The position numbers were made by a program, and so were the translations under genes. Shown one piece after another: positions 9,747 to 18,384 of a stretch of 22,959 nucleotides of DNA; position 1 is the first letter of the stretch; every line of letters starts with the position of its first letter. Source of the stretch: Lingula anatina (taxonomy: Eukaryota > Brachiopoda > Lingulata > Lingulida > Lingulidae); NCBI RefSeq assembly GCF_001039355.2, contig NW_019773672.1, positions 1 to 22,959 on the forward strand. The letters run 5' to 3'. The notes beneath the pieces are model-generated. The model searched no databases. It was not told the DNA's origin and was given only the letters and a program-made list of their open reading frames with translations.

Positions 9747-10769
9747 TTTACAGACGATAACTTGGAAAATATGGAGATCCATATATCGCTTTTAATGGTT
9801 GTCTAAAGACTCAAGAATAGGCAATGTATTTTTTTTCATCGGCGAATTCAATTAATAAACTGACGTCACAATGACATCAAGGAGATAATTAAATGTTATT
9901 TAAACACGATTTTAATCCTTATCATCATTTATCAGTCAGCGAAATAGTGAAAAACTGACTGACTGAAAAACTAGAGATAAATATTCCATATTAAATGTCA
10001 AGTCTGTAGTTAAACATCAAAATAAACGATAAATAGTACCAAGCTATAAATAAAATTAATGTCCAGTTAATTCGTTTATAAGTGTTAAACAATAAAAGTT
10101 TTTTACTTAAATTTGCCGGGAGTCTAACTGATTTTCAAATGTTTTTACGACCACGAATTTGCAGAGTGAAGTTTCCATGCCATGGGATTTTGATTTGGCG
10201 TACATGACATCAATATATGCTATTAGATCAAGTGATATCATGTTACGATTCTGAGTATATATTAGATTAATGGCGCTTATCAATAAAACATTGCATGCAT
10301 AAATATTAAGATTTCAGATCAAGTATGTGTAATGTTTTCCCCGGTTATGCGGGTTAAGAGACGCTCTGAAGTAAGTTAACATATATATCTTTATTCTGTT
10401 TTACTTTCTTTATTCTAATCAATGCATTTTTTACTCAAAAAATGGTAAACTGATTAAACGTTTTACATAACATTTCAGGTGTGTCATCTGAATTGTGATG
10501 ATCTAAACAGAATATATATTAGAAAAAAATAATGGAAAAAACCTTCACCACCAGAATTTTATTTCTTTTTTAGGCTGTACCAATTATTCGACTGGAAAAT
10601 GGGTACATGTAGCTAGATAAATAAACGGGGAATCATTTGTGATCCTTTCAAGTGAGTTTAGCTGATTGAAAAACATTTTCATTTTACAAGTATGGCCTGT
10701 ATCTTGGTTTCATAATTCTAATTATTGACAGTTTTAGAAAGGCCTACAGATAACGTTCGAAACTCTTAC
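9747..10769. other. Intron DNA, nothing assignable
   Basis: Presumed intron flanking exon 10770-10877. Two plus-strand splice-like signals occur (CTCTGAA followed by GTAAGT near 10371; TTCTTTTTTAG near 10574), but no convincing coding sequence links them. A short ACTGACTGACTG run sits near 9954. Confidence 0.35.
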
Positions 10770-10877
10770 CTGTGTTTGGGCCAGAGTTCTTTGCCGTCTT
10801 GAAGAGGGATCACTGCAAATTCTACCTTGGTCCAGTTGTTTCCCTTGAATGCTTTCCTTCCACTGGTCGAAAACACC
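10770..10877 (-). CDS. Internal exon (108 nt), minus-strand gene
   Basis: The minus strand shows ATTTATATGCAG-like acceptor sequence ending GCAG, then one base, 35 codons and two bases (CACAG), followed by a strong GTAAGAG donor. The peptide starts VFSTSGRKAFKGNNWTKVEF and continues AVIPLQDGKELWPKH. Length is a multiple of three and phases are symmetrical (2/2), so it can be duplicated or skipped without breaking frame. It joins 5889-5970 through an Arg codon. It lies inside a tandemly repeated segment whose other two copies carry damaged versions of this exon. The domain family is not recognised; the alternation of charged and hydrophobic residues suggests beta-strands. Confidence 0.55.
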
Positions 10878-12310
10878 CTGCATTTATATTTAGACCCAAA
10901 GATCTATCCCATAATGATAAAACATTCTAAGGGCCAACCAATGCAATGCATGTCAAATCTTGCGTGTTGTTTTTATGAGATGTGGTTGATTTCCTTTTAA
11001 TGTCATTATGGTTATCAATAATTTGTTTTTCGTTCTACAGTGTTAATTAGATCACGGAGGGCCTATATAACATTTTGACCTCATTCAGTTAGAAATGTGT
11101 GTTTTCAGGTGTGCACGCTTTCTTATTGAGAATCAGTCATGAGGCGACATTTAGATAACACATGTCACCCTCCCCCCCCCCCAAAAAAAAATAAAAAATT
11201 GTAACTGCATTTTGGACTGTATGATGTTTAAGAAGAGTACCAATAAAATGTTTGCTTTCAAGAGATAAAATACTAACCATAATTATACCGGTATGTTTTA
11301 CAACATATTTCTACCAGGTGCGGTCGTTATCGCCCCTATGGCATTATTTATCAAATAATGATATTTTGGTAGTTATACAACAGAAACTTTTCGGTACATA
11401 AAATAAACACTTCATTACGCATTTTTTTGTGGAAAACTATGTACAATACTTTTCCTGCCTATCTGGGCAGTTTTAGAACACAGCGTTATTTTATAGTAAG
11501 TCCTAATATTCCAGTTCGCTTATCTCATCGAGAAAACGTATTGTATTTCTTCCTTAAAAGATTTGTATTTTACTTCCAATGTACACATCTGTGTGCCATA
11601 TATTGATATAATTTCCCATCACCTGAACCCAAAAGGTACCTGGAGAGGTACGTAGAAACTTCATTATTTTGTCAGGGGGGAAGAGGCAAGTTGAAGCACT
11701 GAGTCATAGATAGTGCTGCACTAAACAAAACAGGAGGTAGGAAGCGGTATAGTTAGAGATCAGGCCGGTAACGATGAGGTATAAAGGCTCGAGCAAGGTG
11801 AAGGAGGAAGTGGTGGTGTGGCAGAGGGGCTTGGAAAGGAGGCGCTTTTAAATTGTCCGGTTTTAAAAATAATAAAGTAAATTAAACTGTATGATGACGT
11901 CGATTTCGATTTTTGTTTAAAGGTCGCAATTTTTTGGACAATAATATTTTTTAAAAATTTTAATAGCTTAAATGTTGATACAAAATATGTTTCTCTTTGG
12001 TCATTTGGTTTTAACTCTTTATCTATCTTTTTAATGTTAAATTATTAAATTTTCTTTTACAAGAATACAATTTGTTTAGCCTTTTAAACAGTGGTCTCCA
12101 AGTCAGTAAGCTGTTGAATACGACACCCAACAGTCTAAAATCGGTGACTTGCTTTACTATATGCTTCAGGCATTTGATCGGTGTTGTCTGATTCACTTGT
12201 TATTATTCCCTACGGTTTTCATCAACTGTCAAACACCTAATGTTGTAACCAATGCATGGTTTTATGCGTTTTACATGTTTGTACAAGTTTGATATCGACA
12301 AGCACAACAA
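10785..12310. repeat. Tandem duplication, unit 1
   Basis: Anchor blocks shared with units 2 and 3, in the same order: CTTGGTCCA (10826), AAGATCTATCCCATAATGA (about 10900), ATGCATGTCAAAT (about 10948), AAGAGTACCAATAAA (11234), TTCAGGCATTTGATCGG-type block (12165) and CATGGTTTTA (12255). Unit 1 is the longest because of extra DNA at about 11290-12100, including a purine-rich stretch (11670-11850). It carries the intact form of the 108-nt exon. Confidence 0.75.
11670..11850. repeat. Purine-rich stretch in unit 1
   Basis: The plus strand is dominated by A and G, with runs such as GGAGGTAGGAAGCGG and AAGGTGAAGGAGGAAGTGG. No matching block was found in unit 2, so it is either an insertion in unit 1 or a loss from unit 2. 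On the minus strand it is a long pyrimidine tract, as found upstream of splice acceptors, but no exon was identified beside it. Confidence 0.5.
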
Positions 12311-12499
12311 CGTTTCTCTTTTGCTGTACTTCTACGCGTAGCAACAGCCCCCCCCCCCCCCCATCCCCCCTTGGTATTTGCTGAAAATTCCGACTAAAAC
12401 AAAAAGGCAAAAAACATTTCAAAGTATGTAAAGGTACTTGACTTAACATAATAATAAAAAGAAAGTTATCAATATGTCAGGTCAGATATTATCTGCAAA

Positions 12500-12561
12500 A
12501 TGTAAAATGCTATCTTGGTCCAATCGTTTTCATTTTCCTCCTTGGTTCAAAGTCGAAAACT
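12500..12561 (-). pseudogene. Decayed copy of the 108-nt exon (unit 2)
   Basis: Aligned with 10770-10877, the minus strand keeps TTTTCGAC and TTGGACCAAG, but an indel moves these two parts into different frames and a stop appears between them. The donor side is lost. This is an inactive relic exon. Confidence 0.6.
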
Positions 12562-12820
12562 CTGCATGTCACTTAGACTCAAAGATCTATCCCATAATGA
12601 CAAATCAGTTACACTGACCAACTATTGTAATGCATGTCAAATTGAGGATGCTTTGGCATACGTGTCACACCTTAGAGATTGGTTTTTCATGATGTGGCTT
12701 TATTTCTTTTCAGATGTCTTTTTGTTTATCAGTAATTAATTTTTGTCATTATTCACTGATAGTTAAATCAAGTAAGAACCTACCTATATAGCATGTGATT
12801 TTGATCTCGTTAAATTCAAA

Positions 12821-12828
12821 GTGTGTGT

Positions 12829-12862
<34 letters not shown>
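12821..12862. repeat. (GT)n microsatellite
   Basis: GT dinucleotides with one AT interruption (GTATGT at 12830-12835), inside tandem unit 2. Unit 1 has only a short GTGTGT-like stretch at the equivalent place. Confidence 0.95.
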
Positions 12863-13694
12863 CGGCGCATGTTTGTTCAAATCCTGCAGTGAGCCAACAT
12901 TAATTTAGATAAAACATGTCCTCTCAAACATTTTTATTTCTATGAGCTGCGGTTTTGGACTATGCTTTTTGAGAAGAGTACCAATAAACTATTTGCATAC
13001 TAAACATGAAAACTTAATTTAAACTTCAGAGATCATCCACCTTTTATTTCAATCATAGGTAAGGTTCACTCGAAGGTATCGAATTTAATGTGTTCAAATA
13101 TCTATACAAATGACAATTAGAAAAAGGACAGGAGTAGATTTATAGGTGCCTCCTCTTCTCCCATTCTCAAGACTGACAAAGTTGCAAAGTCAGTTCCCCC
13201 ATTTCAGATAATTAAAATAAATATTGCAATCTAAATACATACTTGTGGACTTCCTTGACAAGGTCATAATTGAAATCAAACAACTCTTATTGTTATTCCA
13301 AATGTAATACATTTTGGACTTTGCTTCCTTTTAGTTTAAATTGTATTTCATTCCCTTAGACCGCAGTTATTTTGACCAATATACATTTACTAGCTTTTGT
13401 GGCAGCAACTCATCTACATGAATATACGTGTACATGTGTACGCCTATCCGCTTATAGATATGCGTGGCTAAAAACGTGCTTGATTTTATACCAGTGTACT
13501 TTTCAATTTATAATTCCGTTTCACCAATTTGCAATGCAAAAGAACTCGTTTTGAGTTTGAATATACTTCAGGCAATTGATTGGTGATATCTGAAATACCT
13601 GCTTTTATTTGATACATATTTCATCAAATGCCAAACATCTAATGCTACTACCATGGTTTTACGTTTTTACCAAGTTTGATTTCGATTAGCTAAA

Positions 13695-13757
13695 AAGTTA
13701 AAGTCTATTTTGGTCCAATCGCTTTTATTTTCTGCCACCAGCACCTTCGAGAACATC
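13695..13757 (-). pseudogene. Diverged copy of the 108-nt exon (unit 3)
   Basis: After the conserved acceptor (ATGCAG) the minus strand stays open in the homologous frame: MFSKVLVAENKSDWTKIDFN, against VFST...NNWTKVEF in unit 1, with one codon deleted. The 3' half and the donor are not preserved. An old exon that lost its splice site is the simplest reading; an alternative exon using another donor cannot be excluded. Confidence 0.45.
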
Positions 13758-13830
13758 CTGCATTTCTATTTAGACATAAAGATCTATCCCATAATAATAA
13801 AACAGCTACACCGGCTAATCCTTGCAATAA
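13695..13830. repeat. Tandem duplication, unit 3 (truncated)
   Basis: Shares TTTTGGTCCAATCG (13708), the CTGCATTTCTATTTAGAC block, AAGATCTATCCCATAATAAT (about 13779) and the start of the next anchor. It ends abruptly at an A-rich run next to the ambiguous base 13831, where a G-run and hAT-like DNA begin. The insertion of that element may have cut the unit. Confidence 0.7.
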
Positions 13831-13831
13831 N

Positions 13832-14080
13832 AAAAGAAATTAAGGGGGGGGGGGGGGGTCCGCGGATACTAAGCCAACCCTCCCCCCCCCCCCACCACTT
13901 GGCGTGGGTTTCGGGGCCCACTAAAATGCCCCGAAAATATTTGGTATTTGAGAGAGCGAACGGTGCCATTTGGCAGGGTTTAGAACTGTGATTCAACTAG
14001 TCATAATTTAAAGTTCAAAAGGGGACCACAAGTCGAAAGGGGGTTCAGGACCCCCCTGGCCCCCGCTAATTCCGCCACTG
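13832..14080. mobile_element. Fragment ending in a hAT-like terminus
   Basis: The right end, read inward on the minus strand, is CAGTGGCGGAATTAGCGGGG followed by C- and G-runs (14039-14080), the CAG-T/G-GCG start typical of many hAT-type non-autonomous elements. The left terminus is not seen; a G-run at about 13844 and a C-run at 13882-13892 lie within. The two open frames crossing it are products of homopolymers. Confidence 0.4.
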
Positions 14081-14649
14081 TTTTGTTCAAGTACCTGGTG
14101 CAATAGAAAACAATGTTTTCAATTGCTGACCAAAAATATAGTGTGATTCCATGATAGTTTGACATTTCTGATGTTATATTTGGATAATGAGTTGAAAAAG
14201 GATTTATTTAATGCTTTTTTTACTATTGGTAGGTGTATTTTCCCCGTTCTATTTTAATATTCGGTATAACAAGCAAACTTAAGTCGCTTAAAAAACAATT
14301 TACTGCTCTATACAAAAGATTATCATTATTTTTACAACGTCTTACTCGTAGGAGATAAATAATCAAAGATCAAAATCAGTTATGATTGAATTTTCAAAGT
14401 GAGTAGAAGATTTCACAACTGGACGTTTTGCATTTGTGAATGTAACGTATCTTTCTCTTCAGGGCTAGACGATGAATTGTTATTTTTTTATTATTCATGG
14501 TTCCACGAGAGTGAAACTTTCATACAAACTTCTTCATGTGGAACCCTAAAATAATCAACGTAGTTTGCAATTTGTGCACTGAATATATTTTTTAATATCA
14601 TGCCTGTGACCTCAATTGTTATATTGGATTTGGGTGAATGAATGGCCTA
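14081..14649. other. Spacer, nothing assignable
   Basis: AT-rich DNA between the hAT-like fragment and duplicated segment A. Weak similarity to 19740-19860 suggests that segment A may extend leftwards, but I cannot align it reliably by eye. Confidence 0.3.
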
Positions 14650-14723
14650 GGTAGCACTTACATACTGGCTTCCCATAGTCTTATATTTAGACAAATGAAC
14701 TGTGACCAATGATTCCATGCATT

Positions 14724-14945
14724 TAACAACCCACATAACATGTTGATGCTGGCCTTTGGTTGTGGAAATTATAATACAGAGAATGCTAAATAGATGTAGA
14801 TTATTTTCTAATAATATTTAACAACACATAACATGTTGATGCTGGCCCTCGATTCTGCAAATGCACTGAATGCTAAGCAGATGTAGATTATGTTGTCAAA
14901 ATATTTAACAACCCATATTACATGTTGATGCTGGCCTTTTTGTGG
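14724..14945. repeat. Tandem array, about 90-bp unit, 2.5 copies
   Basis: Units begin ATTTAACAAC-CA-AACATG at about 14724, 14815 and 14901 and include GTTGATGCTGGCC and GAATGCTAA-AGATGTAGATTAT. Two diverged units occur in copy B at about 20303-20450, so the array predates the segmental duplication. Confidence 0.8.
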
Positions 14946-15329
14946 GCATTCTTTTACTGTTTATTTTCGTACCCATGTACAATAAAAAAACTTGTAGCCC
15001 TATGATTTTTTAACGAGATGAATCGACAATTGACCACAGGTTATAGACTTACCAAACTTGACCAACAATAAGAAATAGGAGCATCTTTGTACAGGTATGA
15101 AGTAACTTAATCAGTCGTAGATCTGTCGTGTATTCATTAGTTGCAATGTGCGATTGAATGTATAGTACGGTTATTGTGTTTAGCCTGAATTTATTACATC
15201 CAATCGGCGCAAAAAAGTAAATTGACGGAAGCAGTGCATCAAAGGTGAGTAAGTTTACTTTGGGTCAATAATGGCACTTCGTGTTCATGCAATAACACTC
15301 TCACTGGTGGAAAGGCTGTGACACGTTGA

Positions 15330-15610
15330 TGGGGCCATTCACAATAGAAGATCCGAGTATCAACTGGTCCAAGGTTCAAATATGGCGGACCCTACTTGAA
15401 AGGAAGACCGCTTAATCCTGTAATGGGTTCTCCCCCTCTCACACGACTCCCCACGGGCACAGTAATTAAATCACGGCTCCTTCGACCAGAGCAGACGTGT
15501 GAGAGGCGGAGATAATATTACAGGATTAAGCAGGCTTCTTTTATGTAGGGTCCGCCATATTTGAGTCTTGGTCCAGTTGTTACTCGGATTTTCTATTCTG
15601 AATGGCCCCA
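15330..15610. mobile_element. 281-bp foldback MITE
   Basis: Left arm starts TGGGGCCATTCACAATAGAA; the reverse complement of the right end starts TGGGGCCATTCAGAATAGAA. The arms match for about 110 bp, including AAATATGGCGGACCCTAC and GCTTAATCCTGTAAT. Flanks are GTTGA and GTTGC, a possible short target duplication with one mismatch. It is absent from the corresponding place in copy B, so it inserted after the segment duplicated. Non-coding; superfamily not assigned. Confidence 0.85.
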
Positions 15611-16113
15611 GTTGCAATGAATTTTTCAACATTTCATTAATTAATATATGTAATGGAATAAAAGATTTTATTAATGAATAAACCTATCTCTATTCCTAAT
15701 TGAACTCCCCCCCCCTTCACTGGTGACGAAAGGCCTAGATACGTTACAAATGGCATTTAGATCTTTCCAATTTGTATAAAAGGTATTGTTTATGGCTAGC
15801 CTATATGTATGAGCAATTGTTGTCAGATATGTATCTAAACCTTCTGTTGCGACTTAGATGTTTATATTGATATTTTCTTGACTTTATGTTCCGACACATT
15901 ATTAACATCAGAATGAAAACAAGAAGCAGATTAAGGAATTAATTGTGAATGTTTAAAACATAAAAAGTAAAGTTTATTATATTGTATTTGAATACTGCGT
16001 ATTCAACGTGCGTCTCAGTGCTGTTAGCATTAGACATCTGGCCCTAATACAGACTGAGTGTCGGTATTTTCACCTTCATGGGAAGATACAGTGCAGCTGC
16101 CGTATAAAGTGCT

Positions 16114-17639
16114 GTAAAGGAGCTAAGCACCTTGAGTTGCTACTTTTAACTATGTATTCAATGACGATTGGAGTCAAGATGCCTCTAGAAAACAACTCCA
16201 TATTTAAACAATTTACTGGATTGAGACATAACAGAAATGCACAGAACGCAGATCTATTGACAGTTGACTCGTTTGGCATACACGAATGATATCTCTACTT
16301 CCACGTCTGGTTTGGTTGTTGGTGGTGGTTGTTCATGGCGTGCCAGGCGAAATGCTTTAGTGATGAACTGTTAATTGTGTTGGCGTTCATACGTGTTCGT
16401 TTATGTTCTTTTTCCGAAGTCTCCCCGAAGATCAGTTGTTCGTTTGGCACGTTGTCGGAAAGGCGTTTGTCATTTGTCTTGGAATAAGACATCTTTTAAC
16501 CTTTCAGGCAAAGAATGAACATCAGCAATTCCAATAAATCTCGGTGTTTTTTCAATAAAAAGAAGCCGGCGTTTATTCAGTACAAATGTTTCCTTCTGCA
16601 GCTTGGAAGGTAAAAAGTTAAATCGTTCTTGTCGCATCATCTAAGGCTCACAAGTTAATCAAGGTACTGCTTTGAATTAAAAACATATCAGTGCAAGTTT
16701 TACACAACAATTAATTGGACAATTTCTAAAACCAGCCTGTGGTAAACAGTTTTCCATGTGGTATCATTTTGGCGTATCTTCCGTCATTATGATATTTGCA
16801 CTGTATGCTATATAGTATTTAAAGCAAAACGTTTTATGACCCATTTCATAAATCACAGGACGATAAGGATGTAAAAGATGAATTACATAATAAGTGAAGG
16901 ACTGAAAGTGCCTGGATATAAAAAATAAGGTGAAAATGAGAAGTAAAACATGGAAAACTGAAACATACACTACACTTATAGAAAACGTTTCAATGTGTGA
17001 TAAATCCGTTGTTGCTCAAGTCTTTCACATTTCTGTTCTTTATCTGTGTATTTTTAAATCTTTGTTTGACTGTCAATAATGATGGCGATGGTCAGAATTG
17101 ATGGAAACATGACTATACGTCTTCACATAAGTGTTTTCAATAGTCAATCCTGATTAGGGAACTTCTACTGCTAATTTCCTTCCCTGCAATTTCCCTTGGG
17201 GAATGGGTTTCATTGTAAAATATTTAATTCATAGGTTTCATTTAAAAATGTTTTCTGAAAATGCAAAATCTCTGGTTCTATGACTCATGCCTGCCCGATT
17301 ATTATTTATTTCCCACATACCATCTTTTGCTTAAACTTTTCTTTTTTGTTACAATAAAATACTATTTGCATTCATTTTAAATCATAAACATAAATAGGCA
17401 TTTTCAAATATCCAACTGCGATTGTTTCATGATTTAGATAGAAGAGCATATCTGAAAAACAGCTTTGGTTCCGTAATTCTTCTAGAAGCATTGTTATATA
17501 ATATAATACATCAACTAAAATTATGATATTACAACGAATCCTTTACATTGTTTTAGTTTTGCATTTAAGCTTATGCTACATACTGTAACATGCCGTCATC
17601 TGATGTCCGCCAAGTTTTTGTATCAAAGTCATTAGGGTA
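16114..17639. other. Spacer with one small open frame
   Basis: Apart from the minus-strand frame at 16470-16640 (listed separately), I see no supported gene, repeat or element. Open frames at 16008-16289 (+) and 16764-16970 (-) lack splice or family evidence. Confidence 0.35.
16470..16640 (-). CDS. 56-residue open frame or exon, unknown product
   Basis: Minus strand, beginning ATGATGCGA right after a GAGCCTTAG acceptor-like sequence, ending TGA. The peptide includes RFNFLPSKLQKETFVLNKRR, LLFIEKTPRFIGIADVHS and LPERLKDVLFQDK, a well-mixed composition unlike the neighbouring AT-rich noise. A GTTAAA after CCTGAAAG (about 16500) could be a weak donor leaving two bases, the phase required by exon 10770-10877, so it might be an upstream exon of that gene. 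A 65-codon frame (16295-16492) overlaps its end in another frame. Could also be a stand-alone small protein or chance. Confidence 0.3.
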   Translation of the reverse strand: MMRQERFNFLPSKLQKETFVLNKRRLLFIEKTPRFIGIADVHSLPERLKDVLFQDK

Positions 17640-17769
17640 ATTTATGTTAGTTTTTAATTAATCTTTGTAGTTTTAGTTTTTATATGTAAGTGTAAACAGC
17701 GCTGAGACGTAAGTGTAGCGCCGTTTTTAAGCAATTTATCATTATTATTATTATTATTATTACATGTAC

Positions 17770-17826
<57 letters not shown>

Positions 17827-17832
17827 ATGTAC

Positions 17833-17882
<50 letters not shown>

Positions 17883-17885
17883 GTG
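17640..17885 (+). mobile_element. 3' tail of a CR1/L2-type retroposon
   Basis: AGTGTAAACAGCGCTGAGAC and the following GTAGCGCC form a GCGCT...AGCGC hairpin, followed by TTTAAGCAATTTATC and a long ATT array. This is the same architecture as the 3' end of the LINE at 7505-7580, but in the opposite orientation. Only the tail is recognisable; the upstream limit is a guess. Confidence 0.55.
17740..17882. repeat. (ATT)n array with two ACATGTACC interruptions
   Basis: Three ATT blocks are separated by identical ACATGTACC spacers (about 17761 and 17825). Identical spacers indicate that a block plus spacer was duplicated as a unit. The minus-strand frame across it encodes poly-Asn and is an artefact. 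Confidence 0.9.
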
Positions 17886-17898
17886 GGTTGGTTTTCCA

Positions 17899-18192
17899 CT
17901 ACAATTCACACTCCAACTCATGTCGCGTGTGCTCAATAGGGTCAAAGATGGTTGCTTCATCTTCGGAACAATGCATTTCTGCAACAACTGCACTCACCAG
18001 ACGACCACTGCGAACAATTGAATGATCAGGATGAAACCTGAAGTGTCCCTGAAATCACCTTTTTGCAAATGGAGTGAGGATTCTGTTGAAAATGTTACGT
18101 GTGTTAGGGATTGATAGCGGTATTTTGTGTGCGTTGCGAAAGTACAAATGTTTACTTTTGCTTGTGGAATGTATTTCACCCATGTACCTCAT
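17899..18192 (-). pseudogene. 97-codon frame with one internal TGA
   Basis: Minus strand, Met at 18192 to TAG at 17899, open except for TGA at 18055-18057 (codon 46). Upstream part: MRYMGEIHSTSKSKHLYFRN to TPFAKR; downstream part: GHFRFHPDHSIVRSGRLVSA then VVAEMHCSEDEATIFDPIEH and ending LECEL. The downstream part looks coding. Alternatives: a terminal exon with acceptor at GATTTCAG just after the TGA; an exon ending at the good donor CTG-GTGAGT (about 18003); or a dead gene. It lies 0.2 kb beyond the stop of the EF-hand gene on the same strand. Family unknown. Confidence 0.35.
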
Positions 18193-18288
18193 CCATATCC
18201 TTTATAAAATTTTGAATCCCTCAACAAAAAATGACAAATGTTTGCATTTTAATAACAAACGAAAAAATGGGCTTCTGTATATTTATCT

Positions 18289-18294
18289 TTTAAT
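18289..18294 (-). terminator. Possible ATTAAA poly(A) signal of the EF-hand gene
   Basis: ATTAAA is the most common variant signal. This copy lies about 90 bases after the stop at 18385; a second lies at 18248-18253. No AATAAA occurs in the first 150 bases. Which is used cannot be decided here. Confidence 0.3.
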
Positions 18295-18384
18295 AGTAGG
18301 TCGCGTTATCCAAATCTCGTACTTTTAACCGAATATTTCAAAGATGATAATTGTAAATTTCATAATCACATTTGAATAGGATTG

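Larger units (their letters stand above)
12490..13690. repeat. Tandem duplication, unit 2
   Basis: Collinear with unit 1 and visibly diverged, with substitutions and indels throughout. Anchor blocks: CTTGGTCCAATCG (12514), AAGATCTATCCCATAATGAC (about 12582), ATGCATGTCAAATTG (12632), AAGAGTACCAATAAA (12974), TTCAGGCAATTGATTGG (13567), CATGGTTTTACG (13652). A GT microsatellite (12821-12862) has grown inside it. Confidence 0.75.
14650..16113. repeat. Duplicated segment, copy A
   Basis: Collinear with 20231-21069 in direct orientation. Shared blocks: TAGCAC and CCATAGTCTT (start), the AACATGTTGATGCTGGC array, TTCATG-AATAA-ACT (about 15272), TTGTCTTGACT-type block with CACATTATTAACA-CAGAAT (about 15895), ATACTGCGTATTCAACG (15993) and GCAGCTGCCGTATAAAGTGCT (end). 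Copy A is about 600 bp longer, partly because of the foldback element at 15330-15610. The two copies lie on opposite sides of the EF-hand gene. Confidence 0.8.

Noticed and set aside
10320-10620. Small two-exon plus-strand gene (MRVKRRSE then AVPIIRLENGYM)
   Set aside because: Two short pieces with splice-like borders but no phase or homology support.
11163-11195. C-run followed by A-run as a regulatory signal
   Set aside because: Ordinary homopolymers; the position is not conserved in tandem unit 2.
13710-13996. Frames on both strands with Gly/Pro runs
   Set aside because: Created by G- and C-homopolymers and an ambiguous base.
16008-16289. 93-codon plus frame at the right edge of copy A
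   Set aside because: Crosses the duplication boundary, and copy B lacks a corresponding frame.
17654-17899. Poly-asparagine frame
   Set aside because: Translation of the ATT microsatellite.
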